This document shows positions 1-8,794 of a DNA stretch of 25,545 bases, one piece after another. Position 1 is the first letter of the stretch. The number at the start of each line of letters is the position of its first letter. A program made the position numbers and the translations under genes. The notes below the pieces were generated by a model. The model saw nothing but the letters and a program-made list of their open reading frames with translations, had not been told where the DNA came from and ran no database searches. Origin of the DNA: an uncultured Bacilli bacterium (GTDB lineage Bacteria > Bacillota_I > Bacilli_A > RF39 > UBA660); assembly GCA_934098345.1 (NCBI GenBank), contig CAKONX010000011.1:1-25545 (forward strand). The letters are read 5' to 3'.

Positions 1-1518
1 AAGTAATTGTTTTTGACCTTGACTAATATTCGCATTTTCTTCATCTATTTGCATATTATATCCATCTGGTAAAGTTCTTATAAAATGATCAACATTTGCT
101 ATTTTACAAGCTTTATACACTTCCTCATCACTAGCATCTAATTTACCATATTTCAAATTCTCCATTATAGTTCCACTATATAACCATGTATCTTGTAAAA
201 CCATACCAAAGTTTTTTCTTAATTCATCTATTTTATAATCATTAATGTTCATTCCATCAACTGTTATTTCACCAGAATTAACTTTATAAAAGTTCATTAA
301 TAATTTTACCAAAGTTGTTTTACCTGCACCAGTTGGTCCAACTATAGCAACTTTTTCTCCAGCATGAACATTTAAACTAAAATCTTTAATAATTGTTTTA
401 TTTTCATCATAGCCAAAACTTACATGATCAAATTTAACATTACCAAGAACTTGATGATCTAATTCTTTTTCCCCAAAAGTTTCTTCTTTGCTTTCTAAGA
501 ATTCAAATATTCTTTCAGATGATGCAATCATTGATTGAATTTGATTTAATACTTGAGCAAGACTTGTTAAAGGTTGAGTAAAATTTTTAGTATAAGATAT
601 AAATGATTGAATATTACCTACATTTATTTTACCTTTAATACATAAATATCCACCTAAAATAGCAACACATACATATCCTAAATTACCAATAAATTGCATA
701 ATTGGATGCATAAGTCCAGATAAAAATTGACTCTTCCATCCTGCTTCATAAAGTTTCTTATTATTTTCATTAAACATACTCACATATTTTTCAGTTGCAT
801 TAAATGATGTAACAATATCATGACCTGAATACATTTCTTCAATATTACCATTTACATGTCCTAAATACTCTTGATTATTTTTAAAGTGTTTTTGACTTTT
901 TTTAATAATTGAAGACATAAATACTAAACTTATTGGAATAAGTATAAGTACACATAAAGTCATACTAACATTTATAGAAAGCATCATAATAACTATACCA
1001 ATAACAGTTGTTAAAGAAGTTATCGCTTGAGTTATTGCTTGATTAAAACTAACTTGTAATGTATCAACATCATTTGTAATAACACTTAATACTTCACCGT
1101 TTGTTTTAGAATCAAAATATTTAAAAGGCAATCTATGAATTTTCTTGTCTAAATCACCTCTTAATTTATAAGTATATTTTTGAGTAACTGTTGACATTAT
1201 AAATGATTGAATATAATTACAAATAGCACTTACAATATAAAGAATTAAACAAGTAAGTAAAATACCATTTACTTTTGAAAAATCAATTCCACTTCCACCA
1301 CTTATTTTAGAAACAATACCATTAAATATTTCATTAGTTGCATTTCCTAAAACTTTAGGTCCAATTATTGCAAAAACAGTTGAAGCAGCTGCAAATAAGA
1401 AAACAATTAATATAGGTATTTTATACATACCTAAGGAATTAAATAATTTTTTTAATGTCCCTTTAAAATCTTTTGCACGTTCTACTTCTTGATTTGGTCC
1501 ATGTCCTTTTCCTTTCAT
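1..1518 (-). CDS. Heterodimeric multidrug ABC exporter, subunit B (partial, 3' end outside window)
   Basis: Fused membrane and ATPase ABC exporter half-transporter, 506 codons visible, open at the window edge. The N-terminal half has six hydrophobic segments starting at 'MYKIPILIVFLFAAA'; the ATP-binding half carries Walker A GPTGAGKTT near residue 391 and a Q-loop 'VLQDTW'. The last visible residues are a modified signature, SQGQKQLL, where LSGGQ is usual; Walker B and the H-loop lie outside. The start ATG overlaps the stop of the upstream exporter gene by 4 bases (ATGA), with GGAGGAACTT as ribosome binding site, so the two are translationally coupled. By family knowledge (BmrCD, LmrCD, TM287/288) this pair should form one heterodimer exporting lipophilic compounds. 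The substrate cannot be read from the sequence. Confidence 0.93.
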   Translation of the reverse strand, partial: MKGKGHGPNQEVERAKDFKGTLKKLFNSLGMYKIPILIVFLFAAASTVFAIIGPKVLGNATNEIFNGIVSKISGGSGIDFSKVNGILLTCLILYIVSAICNYIQSFIMSTVTQKYTYKLRGDLDKKIHRLPFKYFDSKTNGEVLSVITNDVDTLQVSFNQAITQAITSLTTVIGIVIMMLSINVSMTLCVLILIPISLVFMSSIIKKSQKHFKNNQEYLGHVNGNIEEMYSGHDIVTSFNATEKYVSMFNENNKKLYEAGWKSQFLSGLMHPIMQFIGNLGYVCVAILGGYLCIKGKINVGNIQSFISYTKNFTQPLTSLAQVLNQIQSMIASSERIFEFLESKEETFGEKELDHQVLGNVKFDHVSFGYDENKTIIKDFSLNVHAGEKVAIVGPTGAGKTTLVKLLMNFYKVNSGEITVDGMNINDYKIDELRKNFGMVLQDTWLYSGTIMENLKYGKLDASDEEVYKACKIANVDHFIRTLPDGYNMQIDEENANISQGQKQLL

Positions 1519-3653
1519 ACAAGTTCCTCCTCACTTAATTGAGACAAAGCAATTTCTTTATATACTTTACAATTCTTATAAAGTTCTTTATGAGTTCCTA
1601 AACCAACAACTTTACCTTCATCTAAAACTAAAATCTTATCAGCATTCATAACCGTTGCTACTCTTTGAGCAATAATTACTTTTGTTGAGTTCTTACAATT
1701 TTCATTTAAATTTTTTCTTACTTTAGAATCTGTCTTATAATCAAGTGCTGAAAAAGAATCATCAAATACGTAAATATTTGGATTCATAGCAACAGCTCTT
1801 GCAATACATAGTCTTTGTCTTTGACCACCAGATACATTAGTACCACCTTGATTAATTGGATACAAAAGTTTTTCTTCTTTATTCATTACAAATTCATATG
1901 CTTCTGAAACTTTTAATGCGTTAATCATATCTTCTTCAGTTAATGCATCATTTCCAAATTTAAGATTAGATTCAACTGTTCCACTGAAAAGCATTCCTTT
2001 TTGAGGTACTAAACCAATTTCACTTCTTAAATCTTCAAAACTTAAATCTTTAATATTAATTCCATTTAAAAGTATTTCTCCACTTGTTACATCAAAGAAT
2101 CTATCAATTAATTTAACAATTGTACTCTTTCCTGAACCAGTTGATCCGATTATTGCAAGTGTTTCACCTTTATTTATTTTAAAGTTAACATCCTCTAAAA
2201 CATATTCATCTCCATCTGGATATTTAAATGAAACATTTTTAAACTCTAATTCACCATTTCTACTAGAATCTAATTTAACTGGATTTTTACTTTCTTCAAT
2301 ACTATTTTCTTTATTTAATACTTCTTTAATTCTATTAATAGATATTATTGCTCTTGGAGCCATTATAGATAACATACTTAGCATCAAGAATGACATGATA
2401 ACTTGCATTGTATAACTAATCAAAGCAGTTAATGTTCCAACTTGCATTGCCCCAGTGTCAATATGTTTTGCTCCTACAAAATAAATAAGAATAATTGTAC
2501 CATTCATTATTAGCATCATTAAAGGAGACATTAATGACATTAATCTTTGAGTAAATAAGTTAACTTTCTTTAAATCTGTATTTGCTTTATCAAACTTATC
2601 TATTTCTTTCTTTTCATTTGCAAATGCTCTTATTACAGGTAAACCATTTAATGTTTCTCTTACTATTAAATTTAACTTATCAATTAAACTTTGAATAGCC
2701 TTAAATTTTGGAAGAACAAATAACATAAGTATAATCATTAGTAAACATATAGCTCCAATAGATATTCCTAAAATCCAAACCATATTAATTGATATTATTT
2801 TTGTTAAAGCTCCAATTCCAATTATTGGTGCATATAGTACCATTCTAAGAACCATTGTAAGCATATTTTGTATTTGAGTTATATCATTTGTTGATCTAGT
2901 TATTAAACTACTAGTTTCAAATTCATTAAATTCACTTTTTGAAAATCTCATTATCTTTCTAACAACTTTTTCTCTTAAATCAAATGCAAACATTGCTGCA
3001 ATTTTTCCTGAAAGATATGTCGTTATTATTATGACTACCATTATGAAAAGTGAAAGTAAAACCATCATTGTACCAGTTTTAAATAGATATTTCATTTGTA
3101 AGTTTTCTAAGTCAATACCAAGACTTTTATACTCACTAGAAATGAAATTAATAGAATATTGTTTTTTCATGGAATCGTCTATATCTTTAAACTTATCCAA
3201 ATATTCTTTTATATTTAAAGTATCACTTTTTGTATAATATTCTATAGTAGTTGGATTTATATCTATTCCACTATTTTTAATTTGTTCATTACTTATTAAG
3301 AATGAATAAATAACAGTAGCATCTACTATTTCACTTTTACCATCTTCACTTACTGAATCAATTAACTTATAAACATCTCCATCTTTTAAATATGGATATT
3401 TTTTTATATTCTTATCAGTTTTATCCACTTTTTCGTAGTAACCTTTTAATTTGCTATCTAAAGCAGATAAATTATCAAATGTTTTATCAGTTAAAACATC
3501 AGCTACTTCAGAAGATATTCCCTTTTGTTGAATTCCAACATTAATTATCTTTGATGTATAATCTGGTAAAGCAAGATCACAGTAAGCTTGAACTAAAAGT
3601 AAAAGCACGACTAAAATTATTTTACCAGTATATTTTTTTAATATGTCTTTCAT
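1515..3653 (-). CDS. Heterodimeric multidrug ABC exporter, subunit A with large extracellular insert
   Basis: 712-residue ABC exporter half-transporter. TM1 is at about residues 10-30. A hydrophilic segment of about 160 residues follows before TM2 (about 195), much longer than a normal loop and so a probable extracellular domain, as seen in one chain of BmrCD-type exporters. The remaining TM helices reach about residue 430. The ATPase domain has Walker A GSTGSGKST (about 499), Q-loop 'VPQKGML', an intact signature VSGGQRQR (about 606) and Walker B IYVFDD (about 625). The residue after the Walker B Asp is Asp, not the catalytic Glu, which marks one degenerate ATP site. The H-loop position reads 'VIIAQRV', so His is replaced by Gln. 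First gene of a two-gene operon, with AAAGGAAA upstream of ATG. Confidence 0.94.
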   Translation of the reverse strand: MKDILKKYTGKIILVVLLLLVQAYCDLALPDYTSKIINVGIQQKGISSEVADVLTDKTFDNLSALDSKLKGYYEKVDKTDKNIKKYPYLKDGDVYKLIDSVSEDGKSEIVDATVIYSFLISNEQIKNSGIDINPTTIEYYTKSDTLNIKEYLDKFKDIDDSMKKQYSINFISSEYKSLGIDLENLQMKYLFKTGTMMVLLSLFIMVVIIITTYLSGKIAAMFAFDLREKVVRKIMRFSKSEFNEFETSSLITRSTNDITQIQNMLTMVLRMVLYAPIIGIGALTKIISINMVWILGISIGAICLLMIILMLFVLPKFKAIQSLIDKLNLIVRETLNGLPVIRAFANEKKEIDKFDKANTDLKKVNLFTQRLMSLMSPLMMLIMNGTIILIYFVGAKHIDTGAMQVGTLTALISYTMQVIMSFLMLSMLSIMAPRAIISINRIKEVLNKENSIEESKNPVKLDSSRNGELEFKNVSFKYPDGDEYVLEDVNFKINKGETLAIIGSTGSGKSTIVKLIDRFFDVTSGEILLNGINIKDLSFEDLRSEIGLVPQKGMLFSGTVESNLKFGNDALTEEDMINALKVSEAYEFVMNKEEKLLYPINQGGTNVSGGQRQRLCIARAVAMNPNIYVFDDSFSALDYKTDSKVRKNLNENCKNSTKVIIAQRVATVMNADKILVLDEGKVVGLGTHKELYKNCKVYKEIALSQLSEEELV

Positions 3654-3677
3654 ATAAATTTCCTTTCCTACTTACAT

Positions 3678-3705
3678 ATAATATGCTCAATTATCATTTT
3701 ATCAA
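3678..3705 (-). promoter_or_regulatory. Probable promoter of the ABC exporter operon
   Basis: On the minus strand TTGATA (3705-3700) is followed after 16 bases by TATTAT (3683-3678), about 25 bases upstream of the start at 3653. Spacing and match are reasonable, but the region is so AT-rich that chance matches are possible. Confidence 0.4.
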
Positions 3706-3718
3706 ACATTTATAAAAA

Positions 3719-3752
3719 TAATAAGAAAGAATCTATAATAATGTTTCTTTCT
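3719..3752 (-). terminator. Probable intrinsic terminator after the degenerate ABC gene
   Basis: Arms AGAAAGAA (3752-3745) and TTCTTTCT (3731-3724) pair perfectly around a 13-base loop and are followed on the minus strand by TATTATTTTTAT. The hairpin overlaps the end of the gene stopping at 3733. AT-rich stem, so moderate confidence. Confidence 0.45.
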
Positions 3753-5280
3753 CTAATAATGTATGATTTTTAATAAAATAATGTTTTCCACAAATATTAT
3801 TAAGAATAGGTCTATCAGAAATAATAATAAACGTTTTATCTTTAAAATATTTTTTTATCATAGAAACGACTTTCTTTTCACTATCTAAATTTAATCCACT
3901 AGTGATCTCATCAAATAAATAAACTTCTTTATCCATAATAATTGCTCTTATAATATTTAATCTTCTAAGTACAGTATCACTTACTTCATTAATAATCGTT
4001 TCAAGACCATTATCAAGACTATTAAACCATTCTTCAAGGCCAATTTCATTTATTAATTCAATTATTTTTTTATCATCTATTTTTTTACCTAAAGTTAAAT
4101 TATCGCGAAGTGATAAAGAAAACATTTTTACACTTGTTGATAAATATACAACATCAATTGGATATTTTTTTTCTTCACCATCAATCAATATTTTACCTTC
4201 ATTAATATTTGATAAACCACTTAAAACATTTAATACAGTTGATTTACCTTGACCAGATTTACCTAATATACCAATCGTGTCTCCTTTTATAAGTTCAAAC
4301 GATGGAATACTTATACAAGTATTTGTGTCTTTATAATTAACCTTTACTTCATTTAAAGTAACAGCTTTAAAGTTTTTAACACTCTTTAAAGATATTTTTT
4401 CTCCATACATATTATCAAGATGCATTTTTCTTAATTTAAGACTTATTATTCTTTTTATTGTATTAGGTAAATCATATAATATGTTTTGTAATTTTGTCAT
4501 TATTACTATAACAAATATTAATAAACCAACTTTAGTTACATTATTATTAATTGAGAAAAAGATAACTAATAACATAAATAGAAAATAAATTATTATTCCA
4601 TTTGAAAATTTAATATCATTATCTTCAGCTTCTTTTTTTAATATAACTATATCATTTTCCTCATTTTCATCCAACTTATTAACACAATAATCAAATACTT
4701 TTAATTTTCTAATTGTATCAAATTTAGATATAAAATCATTTAATAAATCATTATAATTAACGCCATTTTTTAAATCTGTTTTTTTATATTTTAATACAAG
4801 TAATAAAACTATATATATTAAACTTATTAAAGACATAATAAAATTAACTTCAAATAATTTAGTATATAAAATTATTATACCAAGAATAAAAGGAATTATA
4901 ACTTCTCCTAAATCAAACATTATCTTAGTAAATAGATAAGAAAAATCAAGTATTTCTTTATCTAATTTTTTTAATATTGAGTCACTATAATATGCTTTAC
5001 TACTTTGTATCTTTTTAAAATAATACATTTCAATTTCATGTTTTACATTATAATGTGCTTGATTAGCATCTTTATTATGTAAATACTTTAGCATGTTTCT
5101 AAATATATATATAATCCCTATAAAAAGAAGCACTAAAAATATTTTATTATCAGTTAAATAGTCATATATAAATATAGAAAAAACTATTGCAAAAAAGTAC
5201 CAACATAAATAAATACAACTTTTTAAAAATATTGTCATAAATGTTGTTTTCTTATTAATTAATTTAAACAAATCCATCAT
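3733..5280 (-). CDS. ABC transporter-like protein with degenerate ATPase motifs
   Basis: About 515 residues, organised like an ABC exporter half (hydrophobic helices to about residue 290, then an ATPase domain) but short for the family. Walker A GKSGQGKST (about 339) and Walker B VYLFDE (about 452, with catalytic Glu) are intact. The signature is lost: 'EVSDTVLRRLN' stands where LSGGQxQR should be. The Q-loop reads 'YLSTSVKMF' without Gln, and the H-loop reads 'IIISDRP' with Asp for His. It should bind ATP but probably hydrolyses it poorly alone. It follows the PfkB kinase gene by about 38 bases and may share its transcript. The reading frame is open further to TTG 5292; ATG 5280 or 5277 behind GGTGAT (5290-5285) is the better start. 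Substrate unknown; a partner half-transporter elsewhere, or decay of the gene, is possible. Confidence 0.75.
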   Translation of the reverse strand: MMDLFKLINKKTTFMTIFLKSCIYLCWYFFAIVFSIFIYDYLTDNKIFLVLLFIGIIYIFRNMLKYLHNKDANQAHYNVKHEIEMYYFKKIQSSKAYYSDSILKKLDKEILDFSYLFTKIMFDLGEVIIPFILGIIILYTKLFEVNFIMSLISLIYIVLLLVLKYKKTDLKNGVNYNDLLNDFISKFDTIRKLKVFDYCVNKLDENEENDIVILKKEAEDNDIKFSNGIIIYFLFMLLVIFFSINNNVTKVGLLIFVIVIMTKLQNILYDLPNTIKRIISLKLRKMHLDNMYGEKISLKSVKNFKAVTLNEVKVNYKDTNTCISIPSFELIKGDTIGILGKSGQGKSTVLNVLSGLSNINEGKILIDGEEKKYPIDVVYLSTSVKMFSLSLRDNLTLGKKIDDKKIIELINEIGLEEWFNSLDNGLETIINEVSDTVLRRLNIIRAIIMDKEVYLFDEITSGLNLDSEKKVVSMIKKYFKDKTFIIISDRPILNNICGKHYFIKNHTLLEKETLL

Positions 5281-5318
5281 TTTCATCACCAAGTATTAAT
5301 ATTATACAATAAGTTTAT

Positions 5319-6224
5319 TTATTTATCTATAACAATATCTTTACAAATGCATTTATTATAAGTTTTTATCTTATAAGGTTTAATTAAATGTCCTCTAGCA
5401 CCTAAATATTTAGCACACACACTTATGCTTGTTAAAGCTCTGATAAAAGCTTTACTAATCATTTTTTCTGTAGTTTCTTTTTCTTCTATAAAAGTTCTTA
5501 CAAATTCTGAAAAAAAAGCATCACCTATACCATTTAAATCAACATATTTTATTTTTTCTTCAATTGTCTTTTTTATAAAATTATTATCATAGATAATATC
5601 ACATCCACGTAAAGACCTATTAATAATTAAAATTTTAGGTTCAAAACTATCATATAAATCGTATGAATCAACCAAAAACTTATCTTTAAGATAATAATAA
5701 ACTTCTTCATTTAAACAAATTATATTAAATCGTTTTTTTAAAATATCACTAAGTTCTTTAAAACCAAGCGTTTCTATATCATCAATTTCTTCTAAATTTA
5801 AAAATGCTTCATTAGGATATTTATTTAAAACATTTATTGTAAATTCATCTAAATTATCTATAACAAAATAATCATTTTCTTCTATATACCCATCTAAATC
5901 ATTTAAAGACATTTTATTACCATCATAACCATATTCTTTTTTACAATAAGGGCATATATTAGAAACAACATTACCATTTATAAATCGAGTTTTAGTTTCC
6001 TCATTAATAGTTCTAATACTTGTTTCTATATTCATTTCTTCTAAACTTTTTAAAGAAATTTCTCCTTCTTGATCATTTCCTTTAATTCCATAAAATGCAC
6101 ATTTAAAATATTTACTTAAGTTAGCCAAAATATTTGCATTGCTTTTTCCACCACTTACAAATATATTGCTTCCATCTTTAATATAATAATCACAAAAAAG
6201 ATTGCCAAAACTAATAATGCGCAT
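5319..6224 (-). CDS. PfkB-family sugar/nucleoside kinase
   Basis: 301-residue ribokinase-fold kinase that should phosphorylate a sugar-like substrate in the cytoplasm. The N-terminal substrate motif reads SGGKSNANILANL (24-36), and the C-terminal PfkB signature is NGIGDAFFSEF (231-241), with Asp235 as the expected catalytic base. 'GIKGNDQEG' and 'TKTRFI' match other family blocks. Unusual for the family, a CPYC pair (C91-C94) sits in the middle, and another CxC lies near the C-terminus. ATG 6224 is chosen over GTG 6230 because AAAAGGAAGT lies 8 bases before it and almost touches the GTG. It precedes the degenerate ABC gene. The exact substrate cannot be assigned. Confidence 0.82.
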   Translation of the reverse strand: MRIISFGNLFCDYYIKDGSNIFVSGGKSNANILANLSKYFKCAFYGIKGNDQEGEISLKSLEEMNIETSIRTINEETKTRFINGNVVSNICPYCKKEYGYDGNKMSLNDLDGYIEENDYFVIDNLDEFTINVLNKYPNEAFLNLEEIDDIETLGFKELSDILKKRFNIICLNEEVYYYLKDKFLVDSYDLYDSFEPKILIINRSLRGCDIIYDNNFIKKTIEEKIKYVDLNGIGDAFFSEFVRTFIEEKETTEKMISKAFIRALTSISVCAKYLGARGHLIKPYKIKTYNKCICKDIVIDK

Positions 6225-6265
6225 AATCACACTTCCTTTTAAATTACTATACTTATTATATTACC

Positions 6266-6290
6266 AAAAAAAATACTTAAATTAGTATTT
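6266..6290 (-). terminator. Intrinsic terminator of the metal-resistance operon
   Basis: Arms AAATACT and AGTATTT (6290-6284 and 6277-6271) enclose a 6-base loop and are followed on the minus strand by a run of T. The TAA stop of the P-type ATPase lies in the loop region, so termination follows directly on the gene end. Confidence 0.6.
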
Positions 6291-8306
6291 TTTCTTCATT
6301 ATTCTAAGAGTATTTAAAATTGTAAGTAATGTAACTCCCGTGTCAGCAAATACAGCTAACCACATGTTTGCTAACCCAAGGACACTTAATAAAAGAATTA
6401 TTACTTTAACTAAGCACGCGAATATTAAATTTTCTTTTATAATTTTCTTAGTATATTTTGATATTTCAATAGCTGATTTAATCTTACTTAAATCATCACT
6501 TATTAAAACTATATCACTAGCTTCAATAGCAGCATCAGATCCAAGACTTCCCATAGAAATACCAATATCTGCTCTTCTTAAAACTGGAGCATCATTTATT
6601 CCATCTCCAACAAAAATCGTTATACCACTTTTTGATACATTTTCATACATATAAAATTTATCTGTAGGTAATAACTCTGCTTCAACATTTTTAATACCAA
6701 CACTTTTTCCAATAATTGTAGCAACTTCACGTTTATCTCCAGTAAACATATAAGTATTTATATTTTCCTTATTTAAATATTTGATAACATCATCTGCATT
6801 ATCTTTAATACCATCATCTATTTTTATTGATGCAATATGTTTACCATCTATATTTAAATGTAGTGTTGAAATATAAGAACAACCACATAGTTTTTTATTA
6901 CCAATTGATACATGTTTACCTTCATAATCAAATTCTATTCCTGATCCACTTTTTTCTTTATAATTAAGTACTTTCTTTTTATCAACTTTACCATGTTTTA
7001 ATTTTAAAATAGATTTAGCAATTGGATGTGTTGAAAAACTTTCTCCTAAAACTAAAATATCAGTAACACTTTCTAAAGTATAGTTATTATCTTTAATATC
7101 TATTTCAGTTACTTTAAAAGTTCCATCAGTAATTGTTCCTGTTTTATCAAATATAATATTTTTAGCATTACTTAAATTATCTAAATAATTACTACCCTTT
7201 ATTAAAATACCATTTTTACTAGATAAACCTATTCCAGTAAAATAAGAAAGAGGAACAGATATAGCAATTGCACATGGGCATGATATTACTAAGAATGTAA
7301 GTCCTCTATAAAGAGCATCATTAAATTTTATTCCTATAAGTGGTAAAAACATTACTATTAGAACAGCTAATATTAAAATAATTGGTGTATAAATTTTACT
7401 TATTTTTGCTACTACTGTTTCAGTTTTAGTTTTTTTATCAGTTGCGCTTTCAAGAAGTTCTAGAATTTTAAACACTGTTGAAGTTGAATAGACATTTGTT
7501 GCTTTAATAGTTAAAACATCACTTTCATTAATAGAACCAGATAAAACTTTATCACCTTTTTTTACTAATAATGATTCTGATTCACCTGTAAGTGAAGATG
7601 TATCTAAAAAACTTTTTCCATCTACAACTACTCCATCAACTGGTATTTTTTCTCCAACTTTAACAACCATTAAATCATCAATTTTAATATCTTCTACATC
7701 AACTTTAACTATTTCATCATCTTTAAGTAGATTAGCATAATTTTGTTTAATATTTATTAAATCTTTTATAGATTTTCTAGAATTATTAATAGCTTTTGTT
7801 TCTAAAATTTTACCAATTGTATAAAGTGCTATGACCATAACGCCTTCTAAAACATCACCAATAAAAAATGCACCTAAACAAGAAATTGTTATTAAAGCAT
7901 TTTCATTTAATGTATGACTTTTAAACAAAAGATTAACGGCATTTATTGTTGTTTTATATAAAAGCAATATATAACATATAATGTATAAAATAGTTTTTAT
8001 AATATCTGGCATATTAGATGTATAAGTAATAACACTTGTTAATACAGCAAGAATAAGTAAACTAAGATGAAAATCACTTTTTATTCCCTCTTCATTTTCA
8101 CTTAAATATGCATCTGGTTCAACAGAATTAATAATCTTATTTAGTTCATTAAGACTATAATTTTTATCACTTTCAAAGCTAACTTTTGAAGTATTAAAAT
8201 TAACTACAACATTATTAAAGTCATCAAAAGAATTCATATGTTCCTCTATTTTTCTAGCACAGTTAGCGCAGTCAAGATTATTTATATTATATCTATATTC
8301 TTTCAT
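6282..8306 (-). CDS. cadA: P1B-type Zn/Cd/Pb-exporting ATPase (CadA/ZntA-like)
   Basis: 674-residue heavy-metal P-type ATPase that pumps soft divalent metals out across the membrane. One N-terminal HMA domain (about 1-70) carries the DCANC metal-binding motif. The transmembrane metal site is SCPCAIA (about 341-347). The phosphorylation loop is DKTGTIT (about 384), with 'SFSTHPIA' (HP motif) and GDGINDAP (about 563). The last membrane helix has 'DTGVTLLTILNTLR', matching the conserved Asp region of Zn/Cd/Pb (P1B-2) pumps rather than Cu pumps. Its start overlaps the stop of the upstream CadC-like repressor gene by ATGA (8303-8306), so the two are coupled. Export of Zn, Cd or Pb follows from the motifs and the neighbour; which metal dominates is unknown. 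Confidence 0.95.
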   Translation of the reverse strand: MKEYRYNINNLDCANCARKIEEHMNSFDDFNNVVVNFNTSKVSFESDKNYSLNELNKIINSVEPDAYLSENEEGIKSDFHLSLLILAVLTSVITYTSNMPDIIKTILYIICYILLLYKTTINAVNLLFKSHTLNENALITISCLGAFFIGDVLEGVMVIALYTIGKILETKAINNSRKSIKDLINIKQNYANLLKDDEIVKVDVEDIKIDDLMVVKVGEKIPVDGVVVDGKSFLDTSSLTGESESLLVKKGDKVLSGSINESDVLTIKATNVYSTSTVFKILELLESATDKKTKTETVVAKISKIYTPIILILAVLIVMFLPLIGIKFNDALYRGLTFLVISCPCAIAISVPLSYFTGIGLSSKNGILIKGSNYLDNLSNAKNIIFDKTGTITDGTFKVTEIDIKDNNYTLESVTDILVLGESFSTHPIAKSILKLKHGKVDKKKVLNYKEKSGSGIEFDYEGKHVSIGNKKLCGCSYISTLHLNIDGKHIASIKIDDGIKDNADDVIKYLNKENINTYMFTGDKREVATIIGKSVGIKNVEAELLPTDKFYMYENVSKSGITIFVGDGINDAPVLRRADIGISMGSLGSDAAIEASDIVLISDDLSKIKSAIEISKYTKKIIKENLIFACLVKVIILLLSVLGLANMWLAVFADTGVTLLTILNTLRIMKKKY

Positions 8307-8671
8307 AAATTCTCCTTTCTATGTTTGATATGTGAAATAGCAACTTCAAATACTTCTTTAACATGTTCATCATCTAAAGAATAATAAACCTCTTTACCAA
8401 TCCTATTACATTTCACAATATTATTTTGTTTTAAGAAACTTAATTGATGTGATATAGATGATTTAGTCATGTTTAAAACATTTGCTATATCACAAACACA
8501 CATTTCATTATTATCTAAAGAAAATAAAATTTTAACTCTTGTATTATCTCCTAATATTTTAAAAAATAAAGATATTTCATTTATAAAATCATTATCAAGC
8601 ATTTTTTTCTTTGTTTGATTAACAATTGCTTCATGTATTACATTGCAATCACATATTTCAACGTCTTTCAT
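8303..8671 (-). CDS. cadC: ArsR/SmtB-family metal-sensing repressor (CadC-like)
   Basis: 122-residue winged-helix repressor that should release DNA when it binds Zn, Cd or Pb. It appears to carry both classical metal sites. The N-terminal/alpha-3 thiol site has Cys7 (and Cys9) plus Cys58 and Cys60 in 'MCVCDIAN'. The alpha-5 site has Asp101, His103, His114 and His117 with the D-x-H...H-xx-(E/H) spacing of SmtB; the last ligand is His instead of Glu. The recognition helix is 'MTKSSISHQLSFLKQ'. GGAGGAAAT gives a strong ribosome binding site. It is the first gene of the operon with the efflux ATPase, and two matching inverted repeats in its promoter point to autorepression. Confidence 0.93.
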   Translation of the reverse strand: MKDVEICDCNVIHEAIVNQTKKKMLDNDFINEISLFFKILGDNTRVKILFSLDNNEMCVCDIANVLNMTKSSISHQLSFLKQNNIVKCNRIGKEVYYSLDDEHVKEVFEVAISHIKHRKENL

Positions 8672-8682
8672 ATTTCCTCCAT

Positions 8683-8702
8683 AGTTGAATAATTATTCGA
8701 CT
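8683..8702 (-). promoter_or_regulatory. Putative CadC operator O1
   Basis: Imperfect 20-base palindrome, AGTTGAATAA followed by TTATTCGACT, one mismatch per half. It would cover roughly +1 to +20 of the cadC transcript, given the promoter at 8709-8738. It shares AGTTGA...CAACT-type outer arms with the repeat at 8714-8733. Confidence 0.7.
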
Positions 8703-8708
8703 GAATTA

Positions 8709-8738
8709 ATTATAGTTGAGCAAACATTCAACTGTCAA
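8709..8738 (-). promoter_or_regulatory. Promoter of the cadC-cadA operon
   Basis: On the minus strand a perfect TTGACA (8738-8733) and a perfect TATAAT (8714-8709) are separated by 18 bases. The start of transcription should be near 8702, about 30 bases before the cadC ATG. The spacer is occupied by operator O2. Confidence 0.8.
8714..8733 (-). promoter_or_regulatory. Putative CadC operator O2 in the promoter spacer
   Basis: Inverted repeat with arms AGTTGA and TCAACT around 8 bases, 20 bases overall like O1. It fits exactly between the -35 and -10 boxes. Its start lies 31 bases (about three helical turns) from O1, so two repressor dimers could bind the same face of the DNA. Confidence 0.65.
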
Positions 8739-8768
8739 TAGTATATGCACATATTTATATTATTTGAC

Positions 8769-8794
8769 AAAAAAAAGATGTACAATTGTATATC
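8769..8794 (-). terminator. Terminator/hairpin directly after the putative DGR target gene
   Basis: Minus-strand GATATACAA followed by TTGTACATC (8794-8777) forms a near-perfect hairpin with one mismatch, followed by eight T (8776-8769). It begins at the base after the TAA stop. It reads as an intrinsic terminator; a hairpin just beyond a variable repeat is also a known helper element in some retroelements. Confidence 0.7.
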
